Shown: positions 1 through 33,149, numbered from the stretch's first letter. The stretch is 64,000 nucleotides of DNA from Tetradesmus obliquus (GCA_030272155.1 CP126196.1:2232001-2296000); one strand, 5' to 3'. The notes: generated from the sequence alone by a model not told the origin. Numbers and translations: made by a program.

Positions 1-487
1 CAGCTGCTGCCACACCTCTGCGCCACATGCCACAACACACACAGCAGCAACGAGGCACTATCATAGTTGCATCGTAGTTGAATCACATCAACTGATGCTG
101 CTGAGAAGTATCGGCAAGAGAAACAGCATCATGCACTGTCCTAGTTCCACAGCAGCAGCATCACCAGCAGCAGCAGCAGCAGCAGCAACAGCCTCGCATT
201 GTGATGTCCAGCAATGCAGGCTCACCTGGGTATGCTGCCTGTAGGAAAGCATCCAGTTTACTAAACTCCTCAGGGTACCGAGCATGGTTACCGGTGGACA
301 GATCGCTGACTGTTTTGAAGTGTATGACTTTGCTGAAGCGATCAACAGCAGCTGTGATGTTGGGAAAGGGGCAGGGCTTGAAGTCTGTGGTGGCAGCACG
401 TGCGCTGTTGCCTGCCCAGCTTGTCAGCAAAAGAAGTATGCTAGCAGCCACGAGGGTGCTGCATTTGGGGACGAACGTCGGATGCAT
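1..487 (-). CDS. M20-family (PM20D1-like) peptidase, 5' end only
   Basis: Exon 1 runs 487 to 226 and exon 2 starts at 17 and leaves the window. The donor at 226/225 reads CAG|GTGAGC and the acceptor at 18/17 reads GCGCAG|AGGTG; the phases agree (one base carried over). The N-terminus has a hydrophobic signal sequence (LVAASILLLLTSW) followed by an Ala-rich cleavage region, so the product should enter the secretory pathway. The mature start resembles the first part of PM20D1-type M20 metallopeptidases (AVDRFSKVIHFKTVSDLSTG, then EEFSKLDAFLQAAYP joined to EVWQQL), where 'I.(F/I)(K/P)TVS' and 'YP.V...L' precede the metal-binding core. That core lies outside the window, so activity cannot be judged. 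The intron 225-18 contains a (GCA) tract. Family call moderately sure, start codon likely. Confidence 0.62.
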
Positions 488-1490
488 GTCCTGCCTGTTG
501 CACGGACCGGTGTGTTGCTGTCAATGAAGTTGCAGGGGAGCACGGCTTCAACACTGCCTCAATGAACACTGCTGCACTTTCTTTTACTGTTGATCATTCA
601 TTGCAGCCATATTGTTTCTGCGCCTGCTGCTCGCTGGCAGGTGAAGCGACGGAACGGTTCCAAAGTATCGCAGGCTGCGATTCGCTGCACTGCCTGAGCA
701 CCGCAGCAGGTTGCAACTGCAATGAACATGCGATAACAATATTTCATTGGATTTAGCCACCACGCTGATGCTCAACTGCGCACAACCCACCGTTGAAAGG
801 GGTAGAAGGGTACAGCAGTACTGCAGGACAGCAGCACTTGTCATAGCGAAGGAACGTCACAGCCACCACTCCCGAACCACTGCATGCTGCCCGCCAAAAG
901 AGGCACTGTATATATCTTCCAAATAGACTGCTGCCATCTGCTCTTTGCCTGTGAAAGTATATGTGCCAGCCACAAAGGACACAACATGCACTGCTTGATG
1001 ATCAAGACCCACTGGAAGGCATCCAATGTTGTGCATGTGGCGTGTACGGAAAGCAACAAGCATTGGTAATGCTGCAGCAGCCAATGGCTGCTGAAAGAAT
1101 TCAGGGCTGGATGTAGGGCATATCCCACACACAAACAACAAAGTTTCGATCCAATGCACATTGATGCTTGCAATGCGTGCGAGATGGCGTTGAGCTATGG
1201 CTTGATGGGTAACATGATGATGAATGATGCACATTGATGACCCTGGTGCCTGCCTGCTGCGGTTGAAACTCGCCAAAATAACAGCAAGTCGTGCTGTCAC
1301 AGTACAAAAGGTTTTCTTAACACCCAACTCCCTGACCAAAACAGTTATGTTGATGAAACACACACCAACCCCAGAATGTAACAACCTGATTGTGATCATG
1401 CCACAACTCATGGCTGGCTCCAGCTTACTTCAACCCCGAACCAAACGGCACATACTCAACTCAGCTCCAGTCAGCTCAGCTCAACTCAGC
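488..1490. other. Intergenic: 5' side of M20 gene and 3' side of channel gene
   Basis: About 1 kb between the peptidase start codon (487, minus) and the channel stop codon (1491, minus). It should hold the channel 3' UTR and the peptidase promoter. Open frames exist on both strands (for instance 857-1411 minus) but show no recognisable domain, and I see no splice-consistent coding signal. I found no TGTAA on the minus strand here. A short CAGCTCAG-type direct repeat lies at about 1459-1497, just past the channel stop. Confidence 0.5.
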
Positions 1491-21541
<20,051 letters not shown>

Positions 21542-21740
21542 GCTGAAGGCGGTGAGCAGACTGGTGTTGTGTGCCTACAGCAGTGGGGGATGGGCCTGCT
21601 GCTGCAGCTGCTGCACGCAATGAGAGCATGGCCGTGGCGACAAGTTGTTGTACAGTTTGCTTGCGTCGTATGTACGATAGTCATGGCCAGATGGCTTGGA
21701 GTTGCTGAGAGTTTTTACAGTGTTCTACATGCTGGTGCTG

Positions 21741-21776
<36 letters not shown>

Positions 21777-22436
21777 TTGCTGGTGACGCTGCACTTGTCA
21801 GGGTTGTGTCACTACAGATTGCCTGTGCACACACCGTGCACTTCTGGACTACCCAGTCATATATGTGGTATGTCTAACACTAAAGTCCAACTGCACTGCT
21901 TTGGCACACCATGCAAGCATGGAACGAGCCAAGCACTGATGCAGCAGTAGCTCTGCCCGATACTGCAGCTGGCGTGTCGGACGACTCACCAGCACTACAA
22001 TGATAGTTGTTCAGAGGGTAGTACCCTGCCAGACTGCAGCATCACGCAGCAAGCCATCTTGGCACCCGAAACTGGCGCCACCGCGCAGCAGGTGCCAACA
22101 GCTCACGTATCTTTAGTAATTGAATGTTCAAAAACTCAGTAATTGACACTTTCGAGACATCAGTGGCAGAGTACAGCCACGTGAATGTGGGAGCTTGCCG
22201 AGTATGTACAGTCTGGGACATGCGGTGAGTTTTGACGCTTTGAGAGGCTAACAAACTGTTGAAGATACAGACATACACTGTGAAGTACGTAGGCAGTAAG
22301 CAAACTGGAGGGCTTGTTAGAGAGTAGGCATTTTTCCGGCATCAGAGTTTCCGTTCACGCATTGCTGCCACTGGCTTAACTTTGTCTTTGATCGGAAGCA
22401 CAACTAACCTTTAACTCGCTGAACGTCACACACCGC
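21542..22436. promoter_or_regulatory. Divergent intergenic region between channel and ZNT9-like gene
   Basis: 895 bp separate the start codons of the minus-strand channel and the plus-strand transporter, so both promoters should be here. There is a (CTG/GCT) tract at about 21738-21780. I see no convincing TATA box or known regulatory motif. Open frames across this region are carried by triplet tracts or lack family signal. Confidence 0.45.
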
Positions 22437-23698
22437 TTGACAGCCACACGAAATGAAACCATTGACATGAGAGCGGAAAGAGGACAGGCGCTTGCGAGAA
22501 GGTGCCTATTGCTGCTTTCATCGCCGCAAACGGCTTGGCTTCCTTTGACCGGCACGACCTGCATGCGCCTAGGGCTCATGCACTCTTCTGCTGCTGTTGG
22601 CCATTGCGTCGGCAGCACCGCACATAGCCTGCAGCATAGCACAGCCTCGCTGCCTGGCCGGTTAGCATTCCCTTGGCTAGCACGAGCCCAGCTGCAGCAG
22701 CAGCACCAGCAGCACCAGCAGCACCCACAGCAGCGCCACTACCATGGCATCCGCAGCAGCATCAGCAACAGCAGCAGTATCAACAGCAGTAGCAGCAGGA
22801 CCTTCCTGCCACCCGCACCCCTGCTGTGCCACCGCGGCGGCAACCACTGGCAGCAGCAGCACATACCGCACTCAGCAGCAGGCTTCACTGCGTCATCACC
22901 AGCAGCAGCAGCGATGGGGCCTAGTGATGATGACATGGATGGGCCTGAAGGGGAGCTGCATGCAGTGGAGACAGCCATCAGGGCCAACGCACTCATCTTT
23001 GCAGCCAAGCTGGCAGTGTTCTTCGTGAGCAACAGCAGGTGAGCCAAGAGAGTTGTGGAGGGCAGTTGTGGACGCAGCAGGCTGTTTGTTTAGCCTCGTA
23101 GGCTCATTTTTGCAGCCAAGCTGGCGGTGTTTTTGGTGAGCAACAGCACGTGAGACAGCTTCCTGCAGGAAGCAAGCATGCTGCATGTTCCATCTCTGCA
23201 GCCTGTGTTCTTTGGGCAACATCAGGTGAGGGTGAGGGTGAGCGGCTGCAGAACCGGGCTCGCAGGAAAACAGGCTAGTGCAGCAATGGTAGCTCTGGCG
23301 GTGTTTGCTGTGAGCAACAGCAGGTGAGGCTGTTTCCTGCAGGACGCAAGCATTATATATGCTTAGTGTGTCCTCTGCAGGCAAGCAGCACCGAGAAGAT
23401 CTGCTGCTGGCTTTGCTGCATGTGGAGTGTAGCATGTGCAGCATCAGCATGGAGCTGCACATGGCTGTCGTGGTTGTGGTGTTGTGGCTGTGGTGTTGTG
23501 GTGGTGGTGTTGTGGCTGTGGTGTGCCAGGGTAGTGCGGCATTGCTGGCTGCAGCAGCTGCGGGTCGCTGCTGCCATGCATGGCATGCGTCAGCACGCAG
23601 ACTGCTTGCATGCCTGCAAACAGGGGCACCAGCTGTGACTGATAGCCTGCAACAAATGCCCCACCAAGAGCTCCAGGCTGCTGCAAGGTATGATGTAT

Positions 23699-23739
<41 letters not shown>

Positions 23740-25222
23740 TTGTGCTGACATGCATGGCATGCGTCAGCGTCAGGCCAGCTGCGTGCATGGTGCCGTGGCA
23801 TGTGGCGTGAATGACTGCTGCTGCACCACCAGCAGTTTGCTTGCACTAAGCAGCGATATCCAGTATGTGTCTAGGATGGCATCAAGGTGCCTGCTGGTGC
23901 TGCTGCCTGCACTGCAGGGGAAATCTGCTGCATGTTGTTCTTGCAGCATGTTGCTTTTTGTTCGTGCGCCATGAGAAGGAGGAGGACCACACAGCGATGA
24001 GTCACATAGAGATGTACACATAATCCAAATTCCAGTGCTGCTTGTGTCTGCTACAACAATGTTTGCTGCGCAGTGCCATGCTGGCGGAGGCGGTGCACAG
24101 TCTGGTGGACATCGCCAACCAGGTGGGCAGCAGCAGCAGCACCAGCACCAGCAGGCAACAGCAGGAGCAACAGCAAAAGCAGCAGCTGGCAGCAGCAGCG
24201 CTAAAGTATTCAGCAGAGAGGCTGAGCCAGAGCCAGCTTGTAGCCAGGATGCATATGAAGCAGTGGCAGCTGTGGCGTGTTTGTGCATCACTGGCGGAAC
24301 CCACATCTCAGCACAGCAGCAGCCGCTGCAGCATCGCTGGTACAGCACCATCAGGACCAGCACCGGCACAGTGCAGCATGGTCACACCAGCACCAGCAGC
24401 TGGTCGATGGATGTTAAAGGACCTGCTTGCTGCAGCATTGAGTTGAATGCAACTGGCACTCAGTAGACACGGCTGCCCCCTGCAGCCCGTGTGTATGCGT
24501 GCCGGCCTTATGATGCCGTGTGCTGCGCCGCTTGCATGCCTGCCGCAGCTGCTTCATCAGGAAAGCACTTGTGGAAGCAACCACACATAAATGATTGCAA
24601 CCGCTCAACCAGCTGCTCCTCTGTCAACAACTGTTTGTGCTCTCCTGTGCTGTGTGCTGCTCTTATGGCTGCTGCCGCAGCAGTTGCTGCTGCGTGTGGG
24701 CATCATGAAGGGGCATGCGCAAATGTAACTCTACACAACACACCTCACCTTGTACCCTGTGTGCCATTGCTGCTGCTGCTGTAGCTGCTGCTGCGTGTGG
24801 GCATCATGAAGGCGCAGAAGCAGCCCAACGAGCAGCACCCCTACGGCTACGCGCGCGACCAGTTCATCTGGCCACTCATCTCAGCAGTTGGCATCTTCTG
24901 CTGCGGCGCGGGTGTCAGCTTTGTGCACGGTGTCACCGGGCTGCTGGAGGCGCACCGTGAAATAGGAGACCTGTACTGGAACTTTGTGGGTGAGTGGAGA
25001 GGCTTAAATGAGTGTTGATGTTGACAACGTAATGCCGTTTTTTGTGTATCTGTCATCGTCAGCAGCAGTGGTGTTGGAATCAGAGGGATCAATGCATCTG
25101 GCCGCTCATTGGCGCAGTGGCCAGCTTCTGCTGGGGGGCAACACGCGAGATCTGCGACCTCTACTTAGCAGATGAGAAAGTGAAGCGCCCATCACTGCTA
25201 TTGCTGCTGCTGCTGGTGCTGG

Positions 25223-25253
<31 letters not shown>

Positions 25254-25325
25254 GCAGTGTTTGGTGTGTCTGGCGTCCTGCCACTCACTGATGGTGGCCG
25301 TCAACACGCTGCACCAACTCAAGTA

Positions 25326-25366
<41 letters not shown>

Positions 25367-28300
25367 AGTGCTTGGTGTGTCTGGCGTGCTCGAGAGCCAC
25401 TCCCTGATGGTGGCCGTCAACACGCTGCGCCGCCGCGCCGCGCATCAGGGCATGAGCCTGCTGGCATATGTCAAGACAGGAGCAGACCCTGCTGCTGTGG
25501 CGGTGATGATGGAGGACGGCGCGGCAGTAGCGGGGCTGTTCATTGCAGGGGGCTGCTTGGCGCTGTGCCAGGTGTGTAGAGTGGGACTTGCTGTTGTGTG
25601 CCGTGAGGAGGATTGCATTTGGCGGTGGCTGCGTTGTGCCGCAGGTTTGGAGTTGTGTTGCAGCGTTGTGTGTTCTTTCGGAGGTGCTGTTGCTGGCTGT
25701 GGTGCCGCGCAGCAGGGCATGAGCCTGCTGGCTTACGTCAAAACAGGCGCAGACCCTGCTGCTGTGGCAGTGATGATGGAGGACGGCGCGGCAGTGGCGG
25801 GGCTGTTCATTGCGGGGGGCTGCCTGGCGCTGTGCCAGGTGTGTGGGGTGGGGTCATATCGTATCGCTCTTTGATGCGGAAGGGGGTGATGCTTGTTACG
25901 ATTTGATGCTGTGTAACCTTTGCCTCTGCATTTGCAGTAATAAATTCTGTCAACTGTGGCAGACGTGAGATTTGAATCTGCAGCTGTCTGCTGGCCTGGT
26001 GGAAGTAGCATCCACTGCTGCTTGCGTCTGCTGTAGTGCTGCGACTGTTCCTGTTCTGCTGCCGCCGGTGCCTGCTCTGCTCTTCATTGTACTTGTGCAG
26101 GCCACTGGCGCGGTGTACTGGGACGCCATTGGCAGTATCGCGGTGTCAGCGCTGCTGGGGGTGGTGGCGGTGACCCTCATCCAGCGCAACCGCAAGTGGC
26201 TCATCGGCAAGTCCATGCCTAAGGTGGGCGGTTTGACACATTCAGCTGGTGCCAGGGGGTGTTGCAGGTTGCAGGCTGCGTGCACAGCTAATGTTATATG
26301 CAGGTTGTGCTTAACTGCCCCTTGTTGTGCGGCCCTAGCCTTGAGGGCAGAGTGAGCGATCAGCTGACATCCTTTCAAAAGTGTGAAGGTAAAAGAGTTA
26401 CTTGCGTGTTTCTGACAGGCCCAGCATGCCACCATGCTGGACCATATGGCCAGGAACCTTGCAGTACTGCCACTGTATCGGTTTATGACATTGGTGTTAC
26501 TTTTATGTTACAACTATGTTACATTGTGTTATTTTTTCTGTGTTACAGGCCCAGGAGGACACGATCCTGGACCACCTGGCCAATGATCGCGTCATCCGCC
26601 AGGTCAGCAACATAAAGAGTGAGGAGCTGGGAGTGAGGCAGTACAGGTGAGGCGGGCGGTCACACATTTTGTCAGCTATTTCTGCGCGCGCCCCACCTGC
26701 TGTGCGGGGTTTGTGTTGATGCCAGTCGGCATGGTGCATCAAGTCAATGTTGATGCAGCTATAGGGGCGAGACGGGCCCTGCACACAACATGCGATGTCG
26801 GCCCATCTGCTGTGGTATCAGCGGCCCACAATGTTCCATACAGACCTCGCTTTCAACCTCAACCAACACACCCATGCAGGGCGTCATTCAGGCCATGCAG
26901 ACTGTGTTGTGTTTATGCTGTTTCATTTGGTATTTTAACCCCAACAACAGCTCACTGAACAATTGTTGCAAGTTCTAAAGTCAGCGAGGCGTCTGATGCT
27001 GAGGAGCTGGCGCCCCAACACAAACGTCGACCCACAACTCGCGCATACATGCTCAGGATGCATTGCTGCCGCTGCCTTGCTGTTATCACATTGTATGTTG
27101 TTGCGTGACCGCCAGGTTCAGGCAGACATTGCCTTTGATGGCGAGGAGCCTGCGCGCCGAAACAAGCTAACTTACAGCCTGTGCATGCCTAACCCCCAAC
27201 CTGCTACTGCAATACGACAATAATAAAACACCATGTTCTGCTGATTTTGATTGTACATATACGGTGCCTCTGAATCGCAGGTTCCAGGCAGACATTGCGT
27301 TTGATGGCGAGGAGCTGGCGCGCCGCGCGCTGGACCGCTGCGGGCGCACGCGGCTGTTCAAGGCCTTAGATGCGGCAGTGCGGCGGCACGACCCGCACGC
27401 CTTAGACGCGCTGCTGATGCAGTTTGCGGCCGTGATTGTGAGCACGACAGGCGCTGAGGTGGACAGGCTGGAGCGCGAGATCATGGTGAGTCAGCTGGTT
27501 CCAGAGTTGTGGGCCGATGGCATACGAATAAGGCCTTATGGGCTAAGGTTTTGGGGGTTGGAGGGCAATGGGATGTTCAAGGCGCTGGACGCAGCGGTGC
27601 GGCGGCGCGACCCGCACGCGCTGGATGCGCTGCTGATGCAGTTTGCGGCCGTGATTGTGAGCACCACCGGGGCCGAGGTGGACAGGCTGCAGCGAGAGAT
27701 CATCGTGAGTTGAACAGCTTAGTGAGGGTTTTATGTCAGGGTTACTGTCAGGGTTGCTGAGGCTTTGTCGGTTGTTTTCTTGTGGTGATGGTTCCAAGGC
27801 GCACGCGGCTCTTCAAGGCGCTGGACACGGCAGTCAGAAGGCACGACCCGCACGTGCTAGATGCGCTGCTGATGCAGTTTACACAGTGATTGTTAGTACG
27901 ACAGGCGCTGAGGTGGACAGGCTGGAGCGCGAGATCATGGTGAGTTGGACGGAATTATAAATATGTGAGGGTTTTATGTTGTCAGGTTTGCTGAGGCTTT
28001 CTCGTGGTTTTTTGTGTGTTGATGGTTCCAAGGGGCACGCGGTGTTTCAAGGCGCTGGACGCGGCAGTCAGGAGGCACGACCCGCACAACCTGCCATGAC
28101 GTGTCTCACAGTGTGCTGCTCGCTAGCAGCTATGGTTAGTCACATCATCGTTTCCACGCGAGCCATAATTACAACGGAGCTCTGCGTTGTCTGTCATGCT
28201 GCAGCGGCTGGTGCCTGGCACGCGTTGGGTGGACCTGGAAACAGACCGCGGCAAGCCAGCACGCCTGACTGGCGCAGTTGCAGCAGCAGCTGCAGCAGCG

Positions 28301-29323
28301 CAGCAAGCGCACCAGCAGCACCTGCAGCAGCAGACTGCTGCTGCCGCAGCCCTGGTGAGCGGCGGCGCAGCAGCTGCAGCTGCAGCAGCAGTGAGCAGCA
28401 GCAGCAGCGACGCACAACAACAGCAGCAGGGGAGCTACACTGGGCGGTTACCGGGCCCGCTAGATTCCATCAACGAGCAAGATCATTTGGCAGATCTTGA
28501 GGAATATCCCCTTGGATCTCTTATGTCATTTGACAGTGACACACAAGATAACGTGCCGGAGTGGATCAGGGCATTCGCTCCAGCATATGATGGCGTGGCA
28601 GCAGCAGCAGAGGCTGAGGATGCGGCAGCAGCAGCAGCAGCGGCAGCGATGGTGCTGCCGCAGACTACGCAGCAGCAGCAGCAGCGGATGCGGCTAGGGC
28701 AGACTGGGGCAGCGCAGGGCAGCGGCCAGTTAGATGCGATTGAATCTGGCCTGTACGAGCCAACACCTTACAAGCCCTTTTGCAATGCAATGCTGGAGAG
28801 CTTACAGTCTAGCCCTGGGAGCAGCAGCAGCAGCAGCAGCAGTGTGTGGGATCTAAAGGACCCCTCTGCACGCGAGGCAGCCAGCCGCCTGCAGTTTGCA
28901 GACTGGCATGCAGCTGAGTCTCTTAGCCCGGAGCACCGCCGGCGCAGCAGCAGCAGCAACAGTGAGGGCGAGGCTGCTGCTGTGATCCAGCAGCTGTACG
29001 GCACGAGTCAGCCGCCGGCGGCTGGCAGCAGCAGCAGCAGCAGCAGCAGCAAGGCTGCTGCGGCGGCTGCAGCAGACGCTGCTTTAGATGAGGAGCAGTG
29101 GGGGGAGGAAGAGAAGCGGCGGCTGATCCATGAGCTGCATGATTTGGAAGATAGTGTGATGGGGCCTGAGGATGTGCTGTATAAGCCATTTTGTGAAAAC
29201 ATGTTCCAGAAGCTGCATCCGGATCAGCCGCGGGTGCTGCGGTCCGTGCAGCGGCGGCAGCAGCAGCAGCAGCGGCGGCAGCAGCAGCAGCAAGAGCAGG
29301 AAGAGAAGCTGGAGGGGAGCTAG
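22437..29323 (+). CDS. ZNT9/SLC30A9-like cation diffusion facilitator with long C-terminal tail
   Basis: Eight exons: 22437-23038, 24074-24122, 24785-24989, 25369-25571, 26101-26223, 26549-26646, 27281-27485, 28205-29323. All phases chain, giving 867 aa. The N-terminus is Arg/Ser-rich and could be organellar targeting; ATG 22467 is an alternative start. Exons 2-5 follow the ZNT9 core: AMLAEAVHSLVDIANQ (zinc-site HxxxD), EQHPYGYARDQFIWPLIS, GMSLLAYVKTGADP and VYWDAIGSIAVSALLG. Exons 6-8 give the CDF C-terminal domain (STTGAEVDRLEREIM then VPGTRWVDLETD). ZNT9 proteins are mitochondrial or ER-linked Zn2+ exporters. Residues ~510-867 are an unrecognised low-complexity tail. Family call very sure; substrate and location inferred. 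Confidence 0.9.
23100..28090 (+). repeat. Exon-edge echoes throughout the ZNT9-like gene
   Basis: Donor-side echoes of exon 1 lie at 23103-23150 and 23290-23325; of exon 3 near 25085-25165; of exon 4 at 25705-25842; of exon 7 at 27574-27706, 27797-27945 and 28020-28085. Acceptor-side echoes of exon 3 lie at 24683-24715, of exon 4 at 25251-25325, of exon 6 at 26408-26460 and of exon 7 at 27110-27162. The exon 7 donor echoes repeat up to ~130 nt (FKALDAAVRR through EVDRL.REI) and keep GTGAGT. Introns 1-4, 5, 6 and 7 are affected; intron 1 is also long (1,035 bp). Confidence 0.84.
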
Positions 29324-29880
29324 TGTGTGGGTCGGGTATTGTGGGCATGCAACAGCATTTACAGCTGTGAACGTGATTTTTGACCTGGGTCCTTGTATGG
29401 CATGGTGCGGCAGCAGTCGACACGCATGTGTCCCTGTCCCATGCGAGATTTTGAATGCGGGTTATTCCTTGACAAAGGGATGGTTTGTCCCTTGTAAGCA
29501 GCAGACGATATGCGATTCGCTCTTTGAGCAGTTTACTGCAGCTCTTGCAATCCCTCAGGGATGGGTGCAGGGCCTGCACCCCTGCAGCATGCAATGATTG
29601 CTGTGCAGGCAGTACTGCTGGTGAGCATGCTGCCCCAGCCCAGCAGTTCTAATTGAACTTCTTATGTTTCAAACCACGCGTATGCTGGTAGCTCTGGGCA
29701 CAGCATCATCATTGAGACGGGTAAACAACAGTTAGGGTCGGGTGGCAAGCTGTCAGTTGTGAAGTGTCCCTCAGCTTCACGCAGCTGGCAGATCCCTTTC
29801 ATCATCATTGCATCAGTTGACTGTATATGTCAAGCGACAGCGGAGATTCACGGGTGAAGCTGCACGCAACATGAACGACA
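29324..29880 (+). other. Intergenic between ZNT9-like gene and SEC16
   Basis: 557 bp between the transporter stop and the Sec16 start codon. A TGTAA at 29493-29497, about 170 bp past the stop, is a plausible green-algal poly(A) signal. The rest should be the SEC16 promoter and 5' UTR; I recognise no motif. Open frames here have no family signal. Confidence 0.5.
29493..29497 (+). terminator. Putative poly(A) signal TGTAA of the ZNT9-like gene
   Basis: TGTAA is the usual polyadenylation signal of chlorophyte algae. This copy lies about 170 bp past the stop codon and upstream of the next gene. The choice among possible sites is inference. Confidence 0.4.
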
Positions 29881-30347
29881 GTGTGCACGAACGTGATGTC
29901 TGAAAGCGACGCGGACTCGGGGCCCGAGTGGGTCTCCGAAGACGAAGAAGATTATGGCAGTGCTCGTAAGAGCGGGGCTGACCGAACAGCTGCACCAGCG
30001 CTTAGAACTGCACACGCAGCAGCTCCAGGAACAGCAGCAGGCCATGGTCCACCCAACAACCCGCCACAACAGCGTACTGCACCACCTGCCGCAATCTCTG
30101 GCTTATCAGCAGGCACAACTGCTCCTGGAAGGCAGCAGATGCGGCCACCTGGGCAGCCAGCTGCACCTGCTGCAGTACAGCAACAGCCAGGCAAGCTGCC
30201 CCAACCGCCACTTGCAGGACAGCTGCTGCGCCCGCAGCTGCAGCAAATGAGGCCACCTGCCTCACCAGTTTCAGGCCTTGGAGGCTTCCCAGGAGCTCCT
30301 CCTCCACGGCCCATGCTGCCTCAGCAGCAGCAGCAGCAGCAGCAGAT

Positions 30348-30379
<32 letters not shown>

Positions 30380-32053
30380 CGCCGCGGCAAGCACCACAGC
30401 AGCAGCACCCTCCTGCAGCAGCAGTAGGCAGGGGTGGGGGTGGGGTCCCTCCCCCTCAGCGGCCGCTGCCAGGCCACCCTGCAGGCCCCCCTCCGCTGCC
30501 GCTGCTTGCAGGAAAGGTGCCGCCGCCGCTGCCCCCAATGGTGCGGCCGCCGCCAGCTGTGCCACGTATGTCAGCTGGGGGCAGCAGCGGGGGCGGTGCA
30601 GCAGCAGCAGCAGCAGCAGCAGGGCCGCCGCCTGCTGTGCCACGTGGCTCAGCTGGGGGCAGCAGCGGGGGCGGTGCAGCAGCAGCAGCAGCAGCAGCAG
30701 GGCCTCCGCCTGCTGTGCCACGTGGCTCATCAGCTGGGGGCAGCAGCGGGGGCGGTGCGTCAGCAGGGTCGACACCCAAGGCAGCAGCAGCGGCAGCAGC
30801 AGCAGCAGCAGCAGCAGCGGCAGCAGCTGGTGCTGCACCCAGGGGTAGCCCAACGGCAGCAGCAGCAGGGCCTCCTCATGTTAGGCCTGGGCCGCCGTTG
30901 CTTGCAGGCATGCATCCGCATTCAAGGCCACCACCTCCAGCAGCAGCAGGGGCTGGCCCACCACCAGCAGTGCCCGCAGCAGCAGCAGCAACAACAGCAT
31001 CAGCAGTTCCTGCTGGGGTGCAGCGTGGTGTGCGGCCACCACAGCAAGGGGTGGTCCCGCCAGCACCACCAGCTGCCCCACCAGCAGCAGCAGCGGATGC
31101 AGCAGGCCATGCCCTCGCACCTGTTTCCCAGGCCACAGCAGTGCCACAGCAGCAGCAGCAGCAGCAACAGCATGTAATGTTGCAGCATCAAGTTGCCCCA
31201 CATGAGCCGCTGCCACAGCACGATGCAGCAGCACCTCCTGCTCCAGCAGATCAGCAGCAGCAGGAGCAGCAGCAGGAGCAGGTTGCATTGCATGGCCTGC
31301 CAATGCAGCAGCCTGTGCCTCAAGCGACAGACCACCCAGCGCCAGCAGCAGCAGCAGCAGCGACAGGCCTGCCAGGGCACAGCCAGCTGCCCTTGCCCCA
31401 AAGCACAGATGATGATGACTGGCTGAGGGTGGAGCCGGAGCACACAGCAGCAGCAGCAGCAGCAGCAGCACCGCATGTTGAGTCTGCTACAGCAGAAGCA
31501 GCAACAGCAGCTGCTGCTGCAGATGTGGCGGACAGCGCGGCGGCTGGTTGGGGCGAGTGGGGGCAGCAGGGCTTGCAGGAGAGTGATGTAGGTAGTGCTG
31601 CAGCTGCTGGAGGTGCAGCTGAGCATGCAGAGGTCTCCTTGCAGCAACAGCAGCAGCAACAGCAGCAGCAGCAGCAGCCGCCTTGGGGTGCCTCCCAGCA
31701 GCCACCGCAGCTGCCAGCTGCTGCTGGTGGCGCTGATGTGCCTGCCTCACAAAAAGCAGCTGAGACGGCAACAGCAGCAGCAGCAGCAGATGCGCCTGCC
31801 ATTTCAACATCAGAGCACCTGCTGCCCACACCAGGGTCTGACACTGCAGCGAAGACAGCACCACCAGCAGCAGCAGCGCCGGGGGGCTTCACTGTGGCAG
31901 AGAGCAACCCCTTTGCAGGGGCCGGCAGCTTGGGTGGTGAAAACAGCCTAGGTGACTTGTGGGGAGCACCCAGCAGCGAACTGCTGGCCGTTGAGCCAGC
32001 AGCAGCAGCAGCAGAGCCTGCTATGAGCTCCAGTGGCAGCAGCTTCCAGCCAG

Positions 32054-32094
<41 letters not shown>

Positions 32095-32643
32095 GAGGGA
32101 GTGGCCTGGGGCCCACCGGCTCCCAATGCTGCTGGTGCTGCTGCTGCTGGTGGTGGTGGTGGTGGTGTTTCCTCCCCTCCCAGCAGCACTGGCAGCACCA
32201 GCGGCCCTACTGCTGGCATGCAATTGCCCCACTGGGAAGCAACACAACAGCAGCAGCAGCAGCAGCAGGGCTGGCTGGGTGCTGCGGCTGCGTCAGCTGC
32301 AGCACAAAGTGCAGCTGCTGCAGCAGCAGCAGCAGCACCAGCAGCAGCAGCAGCGCCAACAGGGCTGCCAGGCCCTCAAGTTGACCTGGAGCACAGCAAC
32401 ATGGCCTTTGGTAGCCTGCAGCTGACAGCAGCGCAGACAGCTGACAGCACTGCTGCTGCTACTGCTACTGCTGCTGCTGCTGTGGATGTTGATGTGGTAG
32501 GTCAGCTGGAGCCGGTGCCAGTGTGCACCCCAGCCGCTGATGGTGAAGATGCAATGCAGCCGCCGTCAGTGTCCCGCCTGCAGCATGACGTGTCCCTTGA
32601 CACCTGGAAGAGGCCCGGCAGCAAGACACCCACTGCAGCTAAC

Positions 32644-32682
<39 letters not shown>

Positions 32683-32963
32683 CCGCAGGCGCGGCGGTCG
32701 CTGGAGACTGTGCATGAAGGGCCGCATCAGGATGATGGCAGCTCATTCTTTCTTGACGGGGAGTTTGGTGCTGAGCAGCCAGCATCGGCAACAGCAGCAG
32801 CAGCAGCAGCAGCAGGGCATCTGTTGTCTGGTCTGCCTGTGCTGGGTGATGCTGATCTTGCTGCTGCTACTGGCATGCCTGCGCTGGTGCCGCAGCTGGC
32901 AGGCAAAGCTGCCAGCTCAGCTGCCCTGCAGGGAGAGCAGGAGGAGCAGCAGCAGGGCTTGCA

Positions 32964-33003
<40 letters not shown>

Positions 33004-33114
33004 CATGAACAACCTGGCTGGCAAGAGGCACGGCACCAGCAGCAGCAGCAGGACCAGCAGGGTGTGCAAGAGCCACATCGGGAGCAGCAAAGTTGGCCGG
33101 AGCATGCAGAGTCT

Positions 33115-33149
<35 letters not shown>

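Noticed and set aside
857..1411. 184-codon open frame on the minus strand
   Set aside because: No domain, unlikely composition, lies between the channel stop and the peptidase start; best explained as UTR or promoter.
23459..23530. GTGGTT/GTGTTG-rich tract in ZNT9-like intron 1
   Set aside because: Simple G/T-rich repeat; no coding or regulatory reading supported.
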